A stretch of 64,000 nucleotides of DNA from Progne subis subis (Eukaryota > Chordata > Aves > Passeriformes > Hirundinidae): the NCBI GenBank assembly GCA_022316685.1, contig JAKJHU010000628.1:62001-126000 (forward strand). The letters run 5' to 3'. Shown one piece after another: positions 1 to 9,860 of this stretch. The translations under genes were made by a program, and so were the position numbers. Position 1 is the first letter of the stretch. Each line of letters starts with the position of its first letter. Below the pieces are notes generated by a model. It was not told the DNA's origin and searched no databases. It saw only the letters and a program-made list of their open reading frames with translations.

Positions 1-483
1 CACCTGCTGGTGCCCCTGAGCTCTGCTTGCCCAGCCCCAGGGACGCTCCCCTTGTCTGCCCATTCCCCACGGTCTCTGGGCAGGGATGGCCTCAGTGGGG
101 GCTGCTGACAGCCTCAGACACTTGGAGGCTGCTGCTGGATTTGACTTCTCCAGAGGCTTGTTCAGCCTTCAGCTGTTCAGTGTCCCAGGGCTCATTAACA
201 TTCAGAATACCTTAACAGCCAAGCCTCTGGGAATAATTTGATTTAGGTTTTCAAATTTTTGTGGTTAATTAACCGATTTCTGAAGTGTATTAAAAGTGAA
301 TATATATTTACAAAAGACAGTGAGAAAAGATGTTTTATGTCTGGTTCAGGTTTTGTTTCTGTTAATGCCTTGATATGTGCAATCTCCAGTTGACACTGAA
401 TCCAAGTATATTCTAATGCAGTTTGAATAGATACAAAAATCAAGACCCTTTATGTCTGGCAATCAATCAGACTCTGTCCTTAC
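1..483. repeat. Dispersed repeat, copy 1 of 3
   Basis: This stretch is nearly collinear with 45988-46476, with only scattered substitutions and small indels, and similarity stops abruptly near 483/46476. A more diverged relative lies at about 49480-49845. It carries no credible gene. The family is unidentified; it could be an old LTR or a segmental duplication. Confidence 0.8.
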
Positions 484-1517
484 TCCTCTTCTCCTGACCT
501 GGATTCCACTGGGCACACAGCTTCCTTTTCCATCCTCTTTCCCAGAGAAGATGCCTCTTCAGGCAAGCCAGCCTTCTGCCTGGCCTGCTTGGCTTCCCAC
601 GTTTGGGAATCACCTGCTCCTGTGCCCTTAGGAGGTGATGTTTCCAAAGTGACGAGCGCTGATGGAGCCCAGCACCTTCAAAAGCATTTTTCCTGGGGAC
701 CTTGCTTACCAATTCTCTGAGCAGTCTGAGGTGTGCCCCGAGCTGAGGTTTTGCTGGTCCTTTTCCTCTTGTCAGGGGTTTGAAAGTCAATTTATTTGTG
801 GTCACTGTGGCAGAAACGAAATCACCCCTGTTTGATTCATGGCATTCCCATTCAAAGCCAACCTGTGCCAGCTATTAGGAGGAAAGGAACCCTATCCCAG
901 TCAAAACCAGAGCAGTGGGAGCAATTCAGCTGATTCAGGCAGACACCCGCCAATCCCCGCTTGGCTCAGGGCACGTGGGGCTGAGAGGGCGGCCTGGCTC
1001 TAGGGGGGCTGAGCTGGAGAGTGCTGGGCTGTGGGGGGCTCCCCCCTTCCTGGGAAGAGGCTCCCTGGGGAGGAAGAAGGGCCAGGCATGAGCCCCGAGG
1101 CCCCTGGCCAAGGGATGGCTGCAGGGGAGGCGTCTGTAGTGGATGCTGTCTGCAAGGAGCTGTGGGAAGGAGTGGCTGTGGGGCTGAGCTCAGGGAGGGA
1201 GTTCCCCCAGGCCCGCAGGCAGAAAGCCCTTGGCACAGAGCAGGAGCCAAGTTCCAGGTCACCAGGAAGAGCCCCTCCCTCCCTCCCCGGGGCTGCCATG
1301 GTTCCCACAGGAGCTCAAGGCCATTGGGGACCGTTTCCGCTCGCCATCGAGCCCCAATGTGCCCTCATGAGGAGCGGCAGCGTGAGGGAGGAGCCGCCAT
1401 TTCAGGGCAAGCCGTGAGGGCCAAGTGGTCATCCCTGAAGAACACTGAAGGGAACACTCTTGATTACCCCTTTTCCCGAGAGGTTTCTTTAGCTGAAGTT
1501 GCTGACAAGGAGCAGAC
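484..1517. other. Intergenic, nothing recognised
   Basis: Open frames on both strands here have low-complexity, proline- and glycine-rich composition and no recognisable domain. I see no splice-bounded exon or RNA gene. Confidence 0.5.
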
Positions 1518-2022
1518 TTGACAGCCCTGAATGGGTTGGTGGTTGTTTTATTCTCTATGGTTTTCGGTTGGACAGGGTAAAACGGGAAAGCCTTACAACT
1601 ACGATTGCTTGGGAGAAGATTCTAACAGCATGAAACCTATAAGCGATATAGAAATGAAAGCAAGCTTTGAGACGTAGGATGCCCAGCCGAGAGACAGTGA
1701 CCGAGTTAGCTGAAGGCAAGAGCCCTGTTGTTTGAGCAATATCCCTAACAGACCAAGGGATGCCGAGGGTCCAAGGGGGAGGGGCCCTGCCAAGGTGGCA
1801 GGGAAAAGGAGTCTAGAAAGGAGCTTTTAGGGTTCAAAATGAGGCGCGAACGAGAACTTAGGCCTCTTTGTTCGGGCACGCTTTTAGCTGTGGCTGGCAG
1901 CGTAAGCAAAGTTCTTGCACCGAGGAACTGTGCAATAAAGCCCATGTTTCAAGAGCTGCCCTGGACTCCAGAGATGTCTCATCTCTGTCCCTACACTCGC
2001 CTACAGATTTGGGGTGTTTTCG
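1518..2022 (+). repeat. Possible LTR-like element
   Basis: The stretch starts with TGACAG and ends with CCCTACA, and has a polyadenylation signal (GTGCAATAAAGC) about 90 bases before its end, as in an R-U5 region. No target-site duplication is visible and no internal retroviral sequence adjoins it, so this rests on layout alone. Confidence 0.35.
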
Positions 2023-2280
2023 TTTTTGAGTCCTGTGTGGGACTGGGTGAAGTGGGTGCTGCAGGGTCTCAGGCAAGGCATCCAAAATGCTTTCCCCACA
2101 CCCAAGGGTGCAGCAAGATCTGCTGCAGCTGTGGCCTCTGTGCAGGGTGCTTGGACAAGCACCAGCAGATGAGATGATGGCACTCTGGGGAGAGAGAAGG
2201 CAGAAAGCGTCAGTCAGTTGCAGAAGGCTCCCGCCCAGCGGCTCCCGGCACCCGCAGGGCCCGGGCCGTGCTGCGTGTGC

Positions 2281-3868
2281 TCAGAGGTGCGCCGGCCTCC
2301 CGACATGCTCTGGCCTGTGTGGGAGAGCGGCCCGGCGGGACACGGCCACGTCCTTCAGCCACGTGTGCCTGGCTGACCCCATCGGCACGGGCCGCCTCCC
2401 GCAAAGGCCAGCCCTTGAGGGCAGGCCCCAGCAGAGCCGCGTGAGGGCCACACCGGGCCGCGCGCCGCCATCTGCCAAAGCCTGCCTTCTGGAGGCCGCA
2501 TACCAACTTGGAGAGAGCTGCCGTGTGAAGAAGAGCTGCTGCCACACGATATCACGGTCCTCCTGGAAGGGGAGGCTCCCGCACACCATGACGTACAGCA
2601 GCACGCCCAGGGACCAGACGGTGGCTGCATGGCCGTGGTAGCAGCCAAGGCAGATCCACTCGGGTGGGCTGTACACGCCTGTTCCTAGGGGACACAGGCG
2701 GCACTGTCCAGGCGCAGGCCGCTGGCTCCCAGAGCCTGGCGCCAGCCTCCTGGCAGAGGCAGGGGCTGCACCGGTGCCCACAACTTTCCCCCAGGCCCCC
2801 CCGCGTCCCCCATCCAAGCGGCCAAAGCCAAGGGGCCATTCGGCAAGGCAGAGAAGGCCAAGGGAGCAGCCCCTTGTGGGTCTGCCAAGCCCAGGGGCCA
2901 TGGCCTGGCTTTTGCAGCCTCCCTGTGTCGGCAGGTCCGGCAGCCGTCTCCCGGGGCACAGCATCTGCCCCGTGCCACAGGACAGCCGGTAGCAGGCTGA
3001 GGGATGCACCCACAGCCCAGGAGAGGATGGGGCTGAGCAGTGCCTGGCACCGGGAGCAGGGCCCGGGCTGTGGCTCACCGGAAAATTGCGTGTAGGCCTG
3101 CTCCTGGAGGAAGGTGCCGCAACCGAAGTCGATGAGCTTCACGTCGCCGCTCTCCGGGTCCACGAGGAGGTTCTCCAGCTTGATGTCCCGGTGCAGGATG
3201 CCGCAGGCGGTGCAGTGCCGCACGACCTCCAGCACCTGGCACAAAATCCAGCGCGCCATCTCCTCGCACAGGACGTCCCGCTCCAGCAGGAATTCCAGGA
3301 GATCCTGCGACTGCTCCGGACGCTCCATCATCAGCGCAAAGCCATCAGGCTGCTCGAACCAGTCGAGAAGCTGGATGATGTTGTAGCAGCCGGAACACAC
3401 CTTCTCCATGAGCACGATCTCCATCCGAACACGGGTGCCGTTGGGCTGCGAGGAGGAGACAACACCTCCAGGAGGCCTGCTGCTGCCCTGTGGCTGCACT
3501 GCCCCTGCCTGGGATGTCCTAGGGGCCTTTTGGGCAGCCTCTCTGGCCATGGGGATTCTTCCTGCCCAGGGTATGCTCAGGCGCCACGGCCCGCTCTGTC
3601 CCGCTGGCCCCGCTCACTCACCAGCTCGACCCACTGCAGGATGCTCTCCCAGGCCACGCGTTTGATGGCCACCTGCAAGCCATGGTGAGAGGGGGGCTGA
3701 GATCGAGCCCTGCCCCTCCCCACCCGTGCCCCTTCTCGCACACCCGGGCCTCCCGGCCGCTTACCGGGCTCCCGTCCGAGAGGCGGATGCCCGAGAAAAC
3801 GGTGCCGAAGCCGCCGCTCCCCAGCTGCCGGCCCCGCTGGTACAGGTCCTGCAGCTCCTTCTTCTGCC
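2281..3868 (-). CDS. PIM1-like serine/threonine kinase, C-lobe diverged
   Basis: This is a PIM-family protein kinase, a family greatly expanded in songbirds. Exons with consensus splice sites are 3868-3765 (glycine loop GSGGFGTVF), 3672-3622 (VAIK with the ATP-binding lysine; [10 protein letters not shown]), 3445-3079 (HRDIKLEN catalytic loop; DFG) and 2684-2281 ([10 protein letters not shown] activation segment; WSLGVLLY). Phases match at every junction. The first exon enters in phase 1 from one of two upstream exons, ending at 3973 or 4350. After about position 2520 the reading stays open but resembles the family only weakly until HTWLKDV, which looks like the usual HPWL...DV end, so the C-lobe may contain compensating frameshifts. 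The intron PIM genes normally have before the last helices is missing. All catalytic motifs are present. It could be a functional divergent paralog or a young pseudogene. Confidence 0.8.
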
Positions 3869-3972
3869 CTGCAGCCGGGACCGAGGCATCAGCCTTGCGC
3901 CCAGGAACCCCCCCAAGGGAAGAAACCCACCAGTGAAGCGGGCCGGGCCAGCGCGGGCCAAGTTGCTCTCAC

Positions 3973-4231
3973 CTGCTTGCTCCTGTGCGCCGGGCAGCGG
4001 GCACCGCCTTGCCGCTGTGGGGCTGGCGAGAGGCAGAGCCGGGGCAAGGCAGCACGCAGAGGCGGCTGCAGGAGCTGCAGGGCAGTGGGGCAGGGTGGCA
4101 CCGTTGCTGTTCCCGGCCTCGTGGGCTGCACTCAGCTGTCGAGGACGGCCGGGGCTGCAGCCCCAGCCTTGGCACAGGGGAGTCCCAGGAGCAGCTTCCA
4201 ACCAGAGAGGGGTTTTTTGGAGCCGCACCAT
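3973..4231 (-). CDS. Candidate alternative first exon of the PIM-like gene
   Basis: An open frame begins at an ATG (4231-4229, MVRLQKTPLW) and runs to a consensus donor after 3973, ending AQEQAG in phase 1. That phase joins correctly to the kinase exon starting at 3868 (QKKELQDLY). The peptide is rich in Ala, Pro and Arg with no recognised domain, as in the low-complexity N-termini of other PIM-like proteins. An internal acceptor near 4090 could make a shorter internal exon instead. It competes with the membrane-anchor exon ending at 4350. Confidence 0.4.
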
Positions 4232-4349
4232 CAGAGCCACTGGGAACAGCCAGGGACTAGGCTGCTCTCGGGGCCCTGGCCTGGCCTGGCCTGGCCTGGC
4301 CTGGGGATGCCCCAGGGGAGCCTCATGACAGCTCCTGAAGAGGTCTCAC

Positions 4350-5362
4350 CTGCTCCTCGAGAGGCCTTGGAGGTAGTCCAGGGCTGTTGTGGGGCAGCTT
4401 CCTGGAGGTGGAGGATCCTACTTGGTGTCTCAAGGATCGTCTCCACCACCAGGCTCAGGCTGTTGCCTGCTGCCACAGCCGGCACAGCCAGCACAGCATC
4501 CTGGGAGGTGTGGAATGACAACTGCTGGCTCCCAGACTTGCTGCTGTGCCAGCTGCTCCTGAGAAGGCTCCCCTGCATCGGGCTGGGTTCCTATTTGGAC
4601 TTGGGGGCTCTCCCTGGCCACGTTGAGGGTCAGGGTTGTGCCCGTGCTGTTGAAGTCCGTGAGTCCAAGGGAGCTGGGAGACCTGTCCACGGGCTCTGCA
4701 CCTTCTGCAGGCAGACGGGTCTCATTGAGCCTCTGCGAGGGATGGAGGCTGTCAGAGATAGCAGAGGCTCCTGGCAGGATGGAGGGTCTCTGACAGCCTG
4801 AGCTTCCTGCAGGGATGGCGGGTGTGCACTGCTGTGCCATCCGTGCAAGGGTTGAGGCTTTCCCAGGGATGGAGAATGTTGCTGGGAGCAGCCTCTTGGA
4901 GGGATGGAGGCTTTGGGAGGAGCTGAAGGAGCCACAGCAGGGCAGGTGGCCCGGCTTCACCAGCTTCTCCAGTTCTTTCCACAAGGCCTGCCACATCCCA
5001 GTGTAGAGCGGCACACGTGTCCCTTTGCGAGCCCAGTGCAGCAGCATCAGTTCCTGCAGCTCCTGGGCTGCTGCCACGCAGGGGCGGCAGCAGCAGGACA
5101 AGTCCAGGGGGCTCACGGGAGCACGTGGCTGTTTGCGAGGGGTGGCCCGAGGTCTGGAGCGCCTGGGAGCCACAGGGGCTCCTCGGTTCCTCTGTGAGCC
5201 TCTGGGCCAGACTCTGGGAACATTGTTCCTCTTGGGGGTCCGTGTCTGCCGCCTCCGTGGTTGTCAGTGGCCAAGGGCCCAGCAGGCAGCCACGGCGGCC
5301 AGCAGCAGGACAAGTGCAGCTAGTAGGACACCACCGTCACTCATGGCTCCGGCACGTGCCAT
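4350..5362 (-). pseudogene. Membrane-anchored protein of unknown family, interrupted
   Basis: From ATG 5362-5360 (a second ATG lies at 5344) the frame encodes a short hydrophobic anchor (GGVLLAALVLLLAAVAACW). An in-frame TGA at 5266-5264 interrupts it, after which the same frame continues open to 4430. That continuation has a very basic stretch (RRRQTRTPKR), a cysteine cluster followed by a helix (CCCRPCVAAAQELQEL), then Ser/Pro-rich sequence. Near the end the likely frame changes between about 4578 and 4430, suggesting a frameshift, before a consensus donor after 4350 in phase 1. The layout of N-terminal anchor, basic stretch, Cys-rich helix and long disordered tail resembles SPATA31/FAM205 testis proteins, but I cannot show homology. 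The donor phase would join to the PIM exon at 3868, so this may be the 5' part of the kinase gene. Confidence 0.45.
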
Positions 5363-5396
5363 CGCGGCTGCACTGGCAGCTGTTGGTGCTGGCGCG

Positions 5397-5458
5397 GCTT
5401 ATATAGGCTTGGCGTGATGTCACAGTGCTGTGGCCAGGACAGCTGTGTGACATCACAG
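5397..5458 (-). promoter_or_regulatory. TATA box with two CRE-like sites
   Basis: On the minus strand a TATATAAG box at about 5406-5397 lies some 35-40 bases before the ATG at 5362. Upstream are two CRE-like octamers on opposite strands, TGATGTCA near 5415 and TGACATCA near 5448, each one base from the consensus TGACGTCA. Short TATA/CRE promoters with short leaders are typical of CREM-driven spermatid genes, so germline expression is a reasonable inference. Confidence 0.5.
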
Positions 5459-5592
5459 CCCTGCCTCACGCCAGCGCGTGGCTCCTTTGTGCCGTCACGG
5501 CCCCGCCCGCCTCAGGCATCAGCGGAGCTGGCTGATCCCTGAAGATGGACATGGCCAGAAAAAGGCCTGGAAGTAAGAACCGGATCTCAGCC

Positions 5593-5945
5593 TGTGTCAA
5601 TGAATCCTGTGATCGGGATACGCAAAGCAATCACACAGAGATGAGAAATTTCTCAGGGCAGAGGGTTCCTCTCCGAGAGCACAAGGCTGCGCCAAGGCCG
5701 AAAATCCCCGTGCCTGTTTATTTCTTACTTTTTATACATTTGTGGGTCTGGCTGTGGATTGGCTTCTGGAGTTATCACCTCCCAGCCAAATGGCCAGACC
5801 AACTGTCAGTTACAATTGTTTTCAGGTTAGAAATATGCAAACAAAGGACAGAGAATGAAAAACAAAGGATTTGTTTATGTTACATGTGTGTGAAAAAGGT
5901 AGAAACTGCTCCTAATATTGTACAGTAGCTAAAAGGTCTGACTCC
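5593..5945 (-). repeat. ERVK-type LTR, antisense
   Basis: This is an LTR-like stretch beginning TGTGTCAATG, with an AATAAA signal on the minus strand (GAAATAAACAGG, near 5720). It sits where the 3' LTR of the adjoining minus-strand integrase fragment would be. The right boundary is approximate. Confidence 0.5.
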
Positions 5946-6079
5946 ATTTTATGAAAATTCAAAAGGCTTTAAAAAACTCAGAAAAACCAGGGTGACATCT
6001 TACCCTTTTAAGTTTACAAAAAAAAAGAAAAACAGAAAAAGAAAAAATGAACAAATTTACAAAGGGAATATATACAAAT

Positions 6080-7012
6080 TCAATCACTGTCCGTGGAGGA
6101 ATCATCAGAGTGATCACTCGAGGATTCATCCACTTGGTGACCTTCAAGTTGATCACGGCTTCCACCTTGCCTGTCAGCTGAATTCTGCCTCTGTGGTCGC
6201 AGGTCAGGACGGACACACTTTGAAGGTAGCCTGCGTGTCCCGGTGTCTGTGGACACAGACACATACCCTCGCCCCATAGCGATTTGGTCATAGGGTCCTT
6301 CCCATTGCTTGGTGACTAAATTTCGGACCCGTACCTTCGCTTGAGGCTGTTGCTCACCATCCGAAGCCTGCAACGAGAGATGATGGTTCAAAATGACAGG
6401 ATTATTTGAGTTCTGCGGCACCGTAAGGTGATTGATGGTGTACAAAGCCTTTGCCAAGCGACTGTGTGGGGTTTCACCCTGCATTCCCCGTTTCTGCTTC
6501 TGAAGAACACGTTTGAGTGTACCATGATTGCGTTCTACAATCGCCTGTCCCGTCAGAGAATGAGGGATGCCAAAGTTATGTGACACACCCCATGACTGTA
6601 GGAACTGCCGAACCTGCTGCGAGGCATAAGCAGGACCATTGTCGGTCTTCACAGCAGAAGGTATGCCAAGAATGGCAAAGGCCTGCCTCCAGTGGGCAAT
6701 GACATCTTGGGCTTTCTCTCCTGTGTGAGCAGAAGCCCACATCGCAGAGGAGAGTGTATCCACTGTGACATTGCACATACTTGAGCCGGCCGAACTCGGT
6801 GACCTGGGTAACATCGGTCTGCCAAAGCTCCAAGGCGTTAAGGCCTCTGCAGTTAACACCTGCCGGCAATGGCGCACCAAGGGCGTGACAGTCGTCACAC
6901 GACTCGACAATCTCATGAGCCTCAGTGGCCGTTAGTTGGAACTGCTTCTGCAGCGTATGCACATTTTGGTGGAAAAACCCATGCGATGCCTTGGCCTCTG
7001 CGAGCATCAAAC
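6080..7012 (-). pseudogene. pol: ERVK-like integrase fragment, frameshifted
   Basis: This is the retroviral integrase part of a betaretrovirus-like (class II, ERVK) pol, which would insert viral DNA into host DNA. The N-terminal zinc-binding His/His/Cys/Cys pattern (HGFFHQNVH ... CDDC) and the first catalytic Asp (LWQTDVTQ) are in one frame. The second Asp (KTDNGPAY) and the Glu (IVERNH) are in another, and the switch is near 6776. The C-terminal DNA-binding part ends at 6080 with a Ser/Asp-rich tail. No gag, protease, reverse transcriptase or env adjoins it. The right end abuts an LTR, so most of the internal region has been deleted or recombined away. Confidence 0.8.
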
Positions 7013-7019
7013 GGAGCCG

Positions 7020-7400
7020 AGTATCAAATGGACATCAATGTGATTAGGTTTGATCTCCCTTTATTGTTCGAAAAAGCCAATATTTATGTGATTAGAGGCT
7101 AAAGCAGGCACTGCTAAACAGTAGCTGATTGGTTAAAAACTTATGTTCCTACACTCTAAATGACTGTCCATTGGTCCACGTCTCTTGGCTGCATGGCCAG
7201 TTTTTGTTCTGTCTTGTGATCGGCATTTCTATTCAGCATCCATGAGAAAGGACAGCAAGTTGTAACATGACTTCCAGTACCCGTGAGAAAGCACCCATGA
7301 GAAAGACCTATAAGCTGTTATATTTGCTACTTTCTTGATAATTCCCACAGCGCAAAAGCAGCATAAGAACAATACAAGGCCTTATACCATACCCTGATAA
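7020..7400 (-). repeat. LTR fragment of a second type, antisense
   Basis: On the minus strand this reads like U3-R-U5, with AACAATAAAGGGAGA near 7060 as the polyadenylation signal. It does not match the LTR at 5593-5945, so the integrase fragment is bracketed by two different LTR types. Boundaries are approximate. Confidence 0.5.
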
Positions 7401-7409
7401 GCAAGCATT

Positions 7410-8100
7410 GTTCAAACCTCCCATCACAAGATTGTGGCCTCGCTCTTCTAAAAATTCCTCTACACAAGAAGATCAAGATACCTCAAGTCCCTTCCCAACA
7501 CTGGCCGAGCGAGCTTGGGGCACAGCAGCAGGAACTGCAGGGCTGAGCAAGGCCTGGCTTGGCTGGAGGAAGCAGAAAGGCCGAGCCCTGAGCCCAGGCC
7601 TGGCACAGCAGGGCCTGTCCCTCACGGGTGCCTCGGGGCTGTTTGTGGGGCAGTGGGATGGGAGGCGCAGCAAGGACAAATGTCATCAAACTGCAACCCC
7701 TGCCAGCCTGCTCAGGGAGGGGCCAGGGAGGACCAAAGTGCAGCCCCTGAAAGGAAAGTTCCTTCTGTGGGGCCTCCAGAGGTGCTGGCAGAGCCCAGGG
7801 GACAAAGGCCTGGGTTTGGGGGTCCCAGGAGGGTTTAGGGGTCCCAGGTGATGCCGATGATGGTGATGGGGACCCTGCGCTGGGTATAAACATCTGTGAG
7901 GAGTTCCCGGGGAGGTTTTGTGGATTACGGGGGTTTTGGGTCATGGTGGATTTTTGGGGGTTCCCAAGGGGTTTTTTTGGAGGTGCCGAAGGGGAGATTA
8001 TGCAATCCCAGGGGGAACCCAAGGCTGTTTTGGGGAACCTGCCGGTGACAGAGATGGGGAGCCCGTGCCAGGTCTGAACCTTTTCACTGTGCTTGGGCAG
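7410..8100. other. GC-rich intergenic sequence
   Basis: Open frames are long only because the sequence is GC-rich. I recognise no domain, exon or complete repeat. Confidence 0.4.
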
Positions 8101-8129
8101 CGTCAGTGTGTTCAGGGAGATCCTGGGGA

Positions 8130-8290
8130 ACCAGGAGGTCATTCCAATCCCAGGGGACCCCAAATGCCAAGGGAGCCCCTGAACTCCGCTCAGCGCTGGA
8201 TCTGCTGCAGGCGGGGGGGCACCAGCACTCGGCCCCACCCCACCATCACAGGGGGCACAAACAGGGCAGGGGCACGGACAGGTCGGGGGG
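8130..8290. repeat. Short unit shared with 35400-35560
   Basis: About 150 bases match the reverse complement of 35400-35560 closely, including CTGCAGCAGATCCAGCGCTG. The unit lies downstream of one MHC class I relic and beside a minisatellite at the other site. Its function is unknown; it could be a remnant of an MHC gene 3' end. Confidence 0.6.
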
Positions 8291-8668
8291 GACCCCAAAG
8301 TGCTGGGGGAGGGAACACGGGGGGACTCCCAGGAATCCCCGTGGGGGGATGAGGGGGGACCCAGGAGGAGTTTGGGGGGCTGGGTGGGTCATGGGGAACC
8401 TCCAGGAGTCTTGTGGGGGGTGGGGAGGGCAAAAAACAGGGCGAGCCCCAGGATGGGTTTGGGGTGGAACCGGATTGGAGCTCCCATGGCAGTGGGATGA
8501 GGATGAGATCTGCCCATGGAGTTCCATGGGAATGGGACAGCAGTGAGATCCATCCATGGAGGTCCCAGGGGAATGCCCATGTTCCCAAATTTTGCCCTCC
8601 TAAATCGCACATTTCCAAATCCCTCATTTCCAAATCCCACATTCCCATGGGAATTCCACCCTCCCCAC

Positions 8669-9716
8669 CTTTAGGCTCCAGTGCCTCTCGCCCATATCTG
8701 ACAGATTTCTGGAGACATTCCTGGCATGTGTGCCCCAGGGGATTTGTTCATTCCTCAGCCTGGATCTCCTCATGTTCCCAGTGCCTCTTGGTGACCTGGG
8801 CAGCGCCGGCGGCCACCACGAATCTGTCGGATCCCAGCTGGAAGGAGAGGAATTCCCGACGGTCTGAGCCGAGCCGATGGGATCCGCGGACACTCCCCTG
8901 GGACAGGAGGTGACAGCCGGAAACCTCCTGCAGCGTGTGGAGACCTGGGCAGGGATTGGACCCACGGAGACCCACGGGATTGTGTCCCAGCCCCACCAAG
9001 CCCCATTCCAGCCCCACGGACCCATCCAGGGTCATGGACATGAACTGGGCCGGGCTCCGACAGCGCCACGGGCAGGGACCGCAGGGAGAGGAGAACTGGG
9101 GGGACATGGAGATTTGGGGAATGGGGGGTCACGGCTGAAGGAAAGGGGCAACGGGGAGAACTGGGAGAGCAGGGAAGGGGCTTTGGGGGTTCCAGGGCTA
9201 AGAAAAGGGGAGGGTGGGGCTGGGTAAATGTGGAATGGCAGTGGTTAAGGGACTTTCTTGTGTCAGGAATAGGGCAAGGTCCCGAGTGTCCCAACTTCCA
9301 TCAAAAGGTTGGGAAACTCAGGATGGCTGCGAATAGGGGTCCGAGGTATCCTCAGGGTTGAGGGAAGGAGGGGTTGCATACTGGGAAAGGCAGGAATAGA
9401 GGTCCAGTGGTCTCTGGGCGAAGGAGAAGGGGGCTCTGGGGTCAGGGAGAGGCGGGATGGCCGGGAAAGGGGTGCAGGGGTTGTTGGTGCCGGGAAAGGG
9501 GTGCAGGGGTTGTTGGTGCCGGATCAGGGGGTGCAGGGTGGAACCCGTGCCCGGGAATGGGGGTTCGGGGGGATCGCGGCACCCAGGAATGGGGTTTTAG
9601 GGGCCCCTGGGTGCTCCGGAATGGGCGATCCAAGAGTCCCGGTGCCGGGGGTCCCCCTCCCCTCTCGCTGGCCCCCGGGCCCCCAGGAGCGCCCCCAGCC
9701 CCAGCGCTGGAGCCAT
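8669..9716 (-). pseudogene. MHC class I pseudogene (leader, alpha-1 scrap, alpha-2)
   Basis: MHC class I heavy chains present peptides on the cell surface. A leader-like start at ATG 9716 reads MAPALGLGALLGA. Near 9090-9045 a short alpha-1 scrap remains (VALSEPGP). The alpha-2 exon is 8944-8669, exactly 276 bases, bounded by AG and GT, and carries LHTLQ, FLSFQLGSDRF, VTKRHWEHEE and, later, RYGREALEPK. One in-frame TGA at 8750-8748 replaces the residue after HWEHEEIQAEE, where the family normally has Trp. Most of alpha-1 is gone. I see no alpha-3 immunoglobulin domain, transmembrane or tail exon down to 7850. Confidence 0.85.
9465..9545. repeat. Short GC-rich tandem repeat
   Basis: A unit of about 29 bases built around GGGAAAGGGGTGCAGGGGTT is repeated two to three times. 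Looser versions recur at about 10320-10400. Confidence 0.7.
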
Positions 9717-9769
9717 GGCGCTGCTCCGCTGTGGCCCCGCCCACAGCCCCGGCCCACCCCCAGAGCCGC

Positions 9770-9860
9770 CTCCGGCCCCGTCATTGGCGCCGCTCTTTGC
9801 TGCCCGCCAATGGCAGCCCGGTGCTTCAGTGACGTCACTGTCTCTGGTCGGAGAGAGCGC
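9770..9860 (-). promoter_or_regulatory. MHC class I SXY promoter module
   Basis: On the minus strand an X1-like CCAGAGACAG runs directly into a perfect X2/CRE TGACGTCA (9837-9830). After about 18 bases comes an ATTGG Y box (9811-9807), the spacing used by the RFX/CREB/NF-Y enhanceosome that recruits NLRC5 or CIITA. A further CCAAT-type element near 9785 and a GC box near 9735 follow before the ATG at 9716. Confidence 0.75.

Noticed and set aside
4276..4303. CCTGG pentamer run considered as a regulatory element.
   Set aside because: It is a short simple repeat with no further motif.
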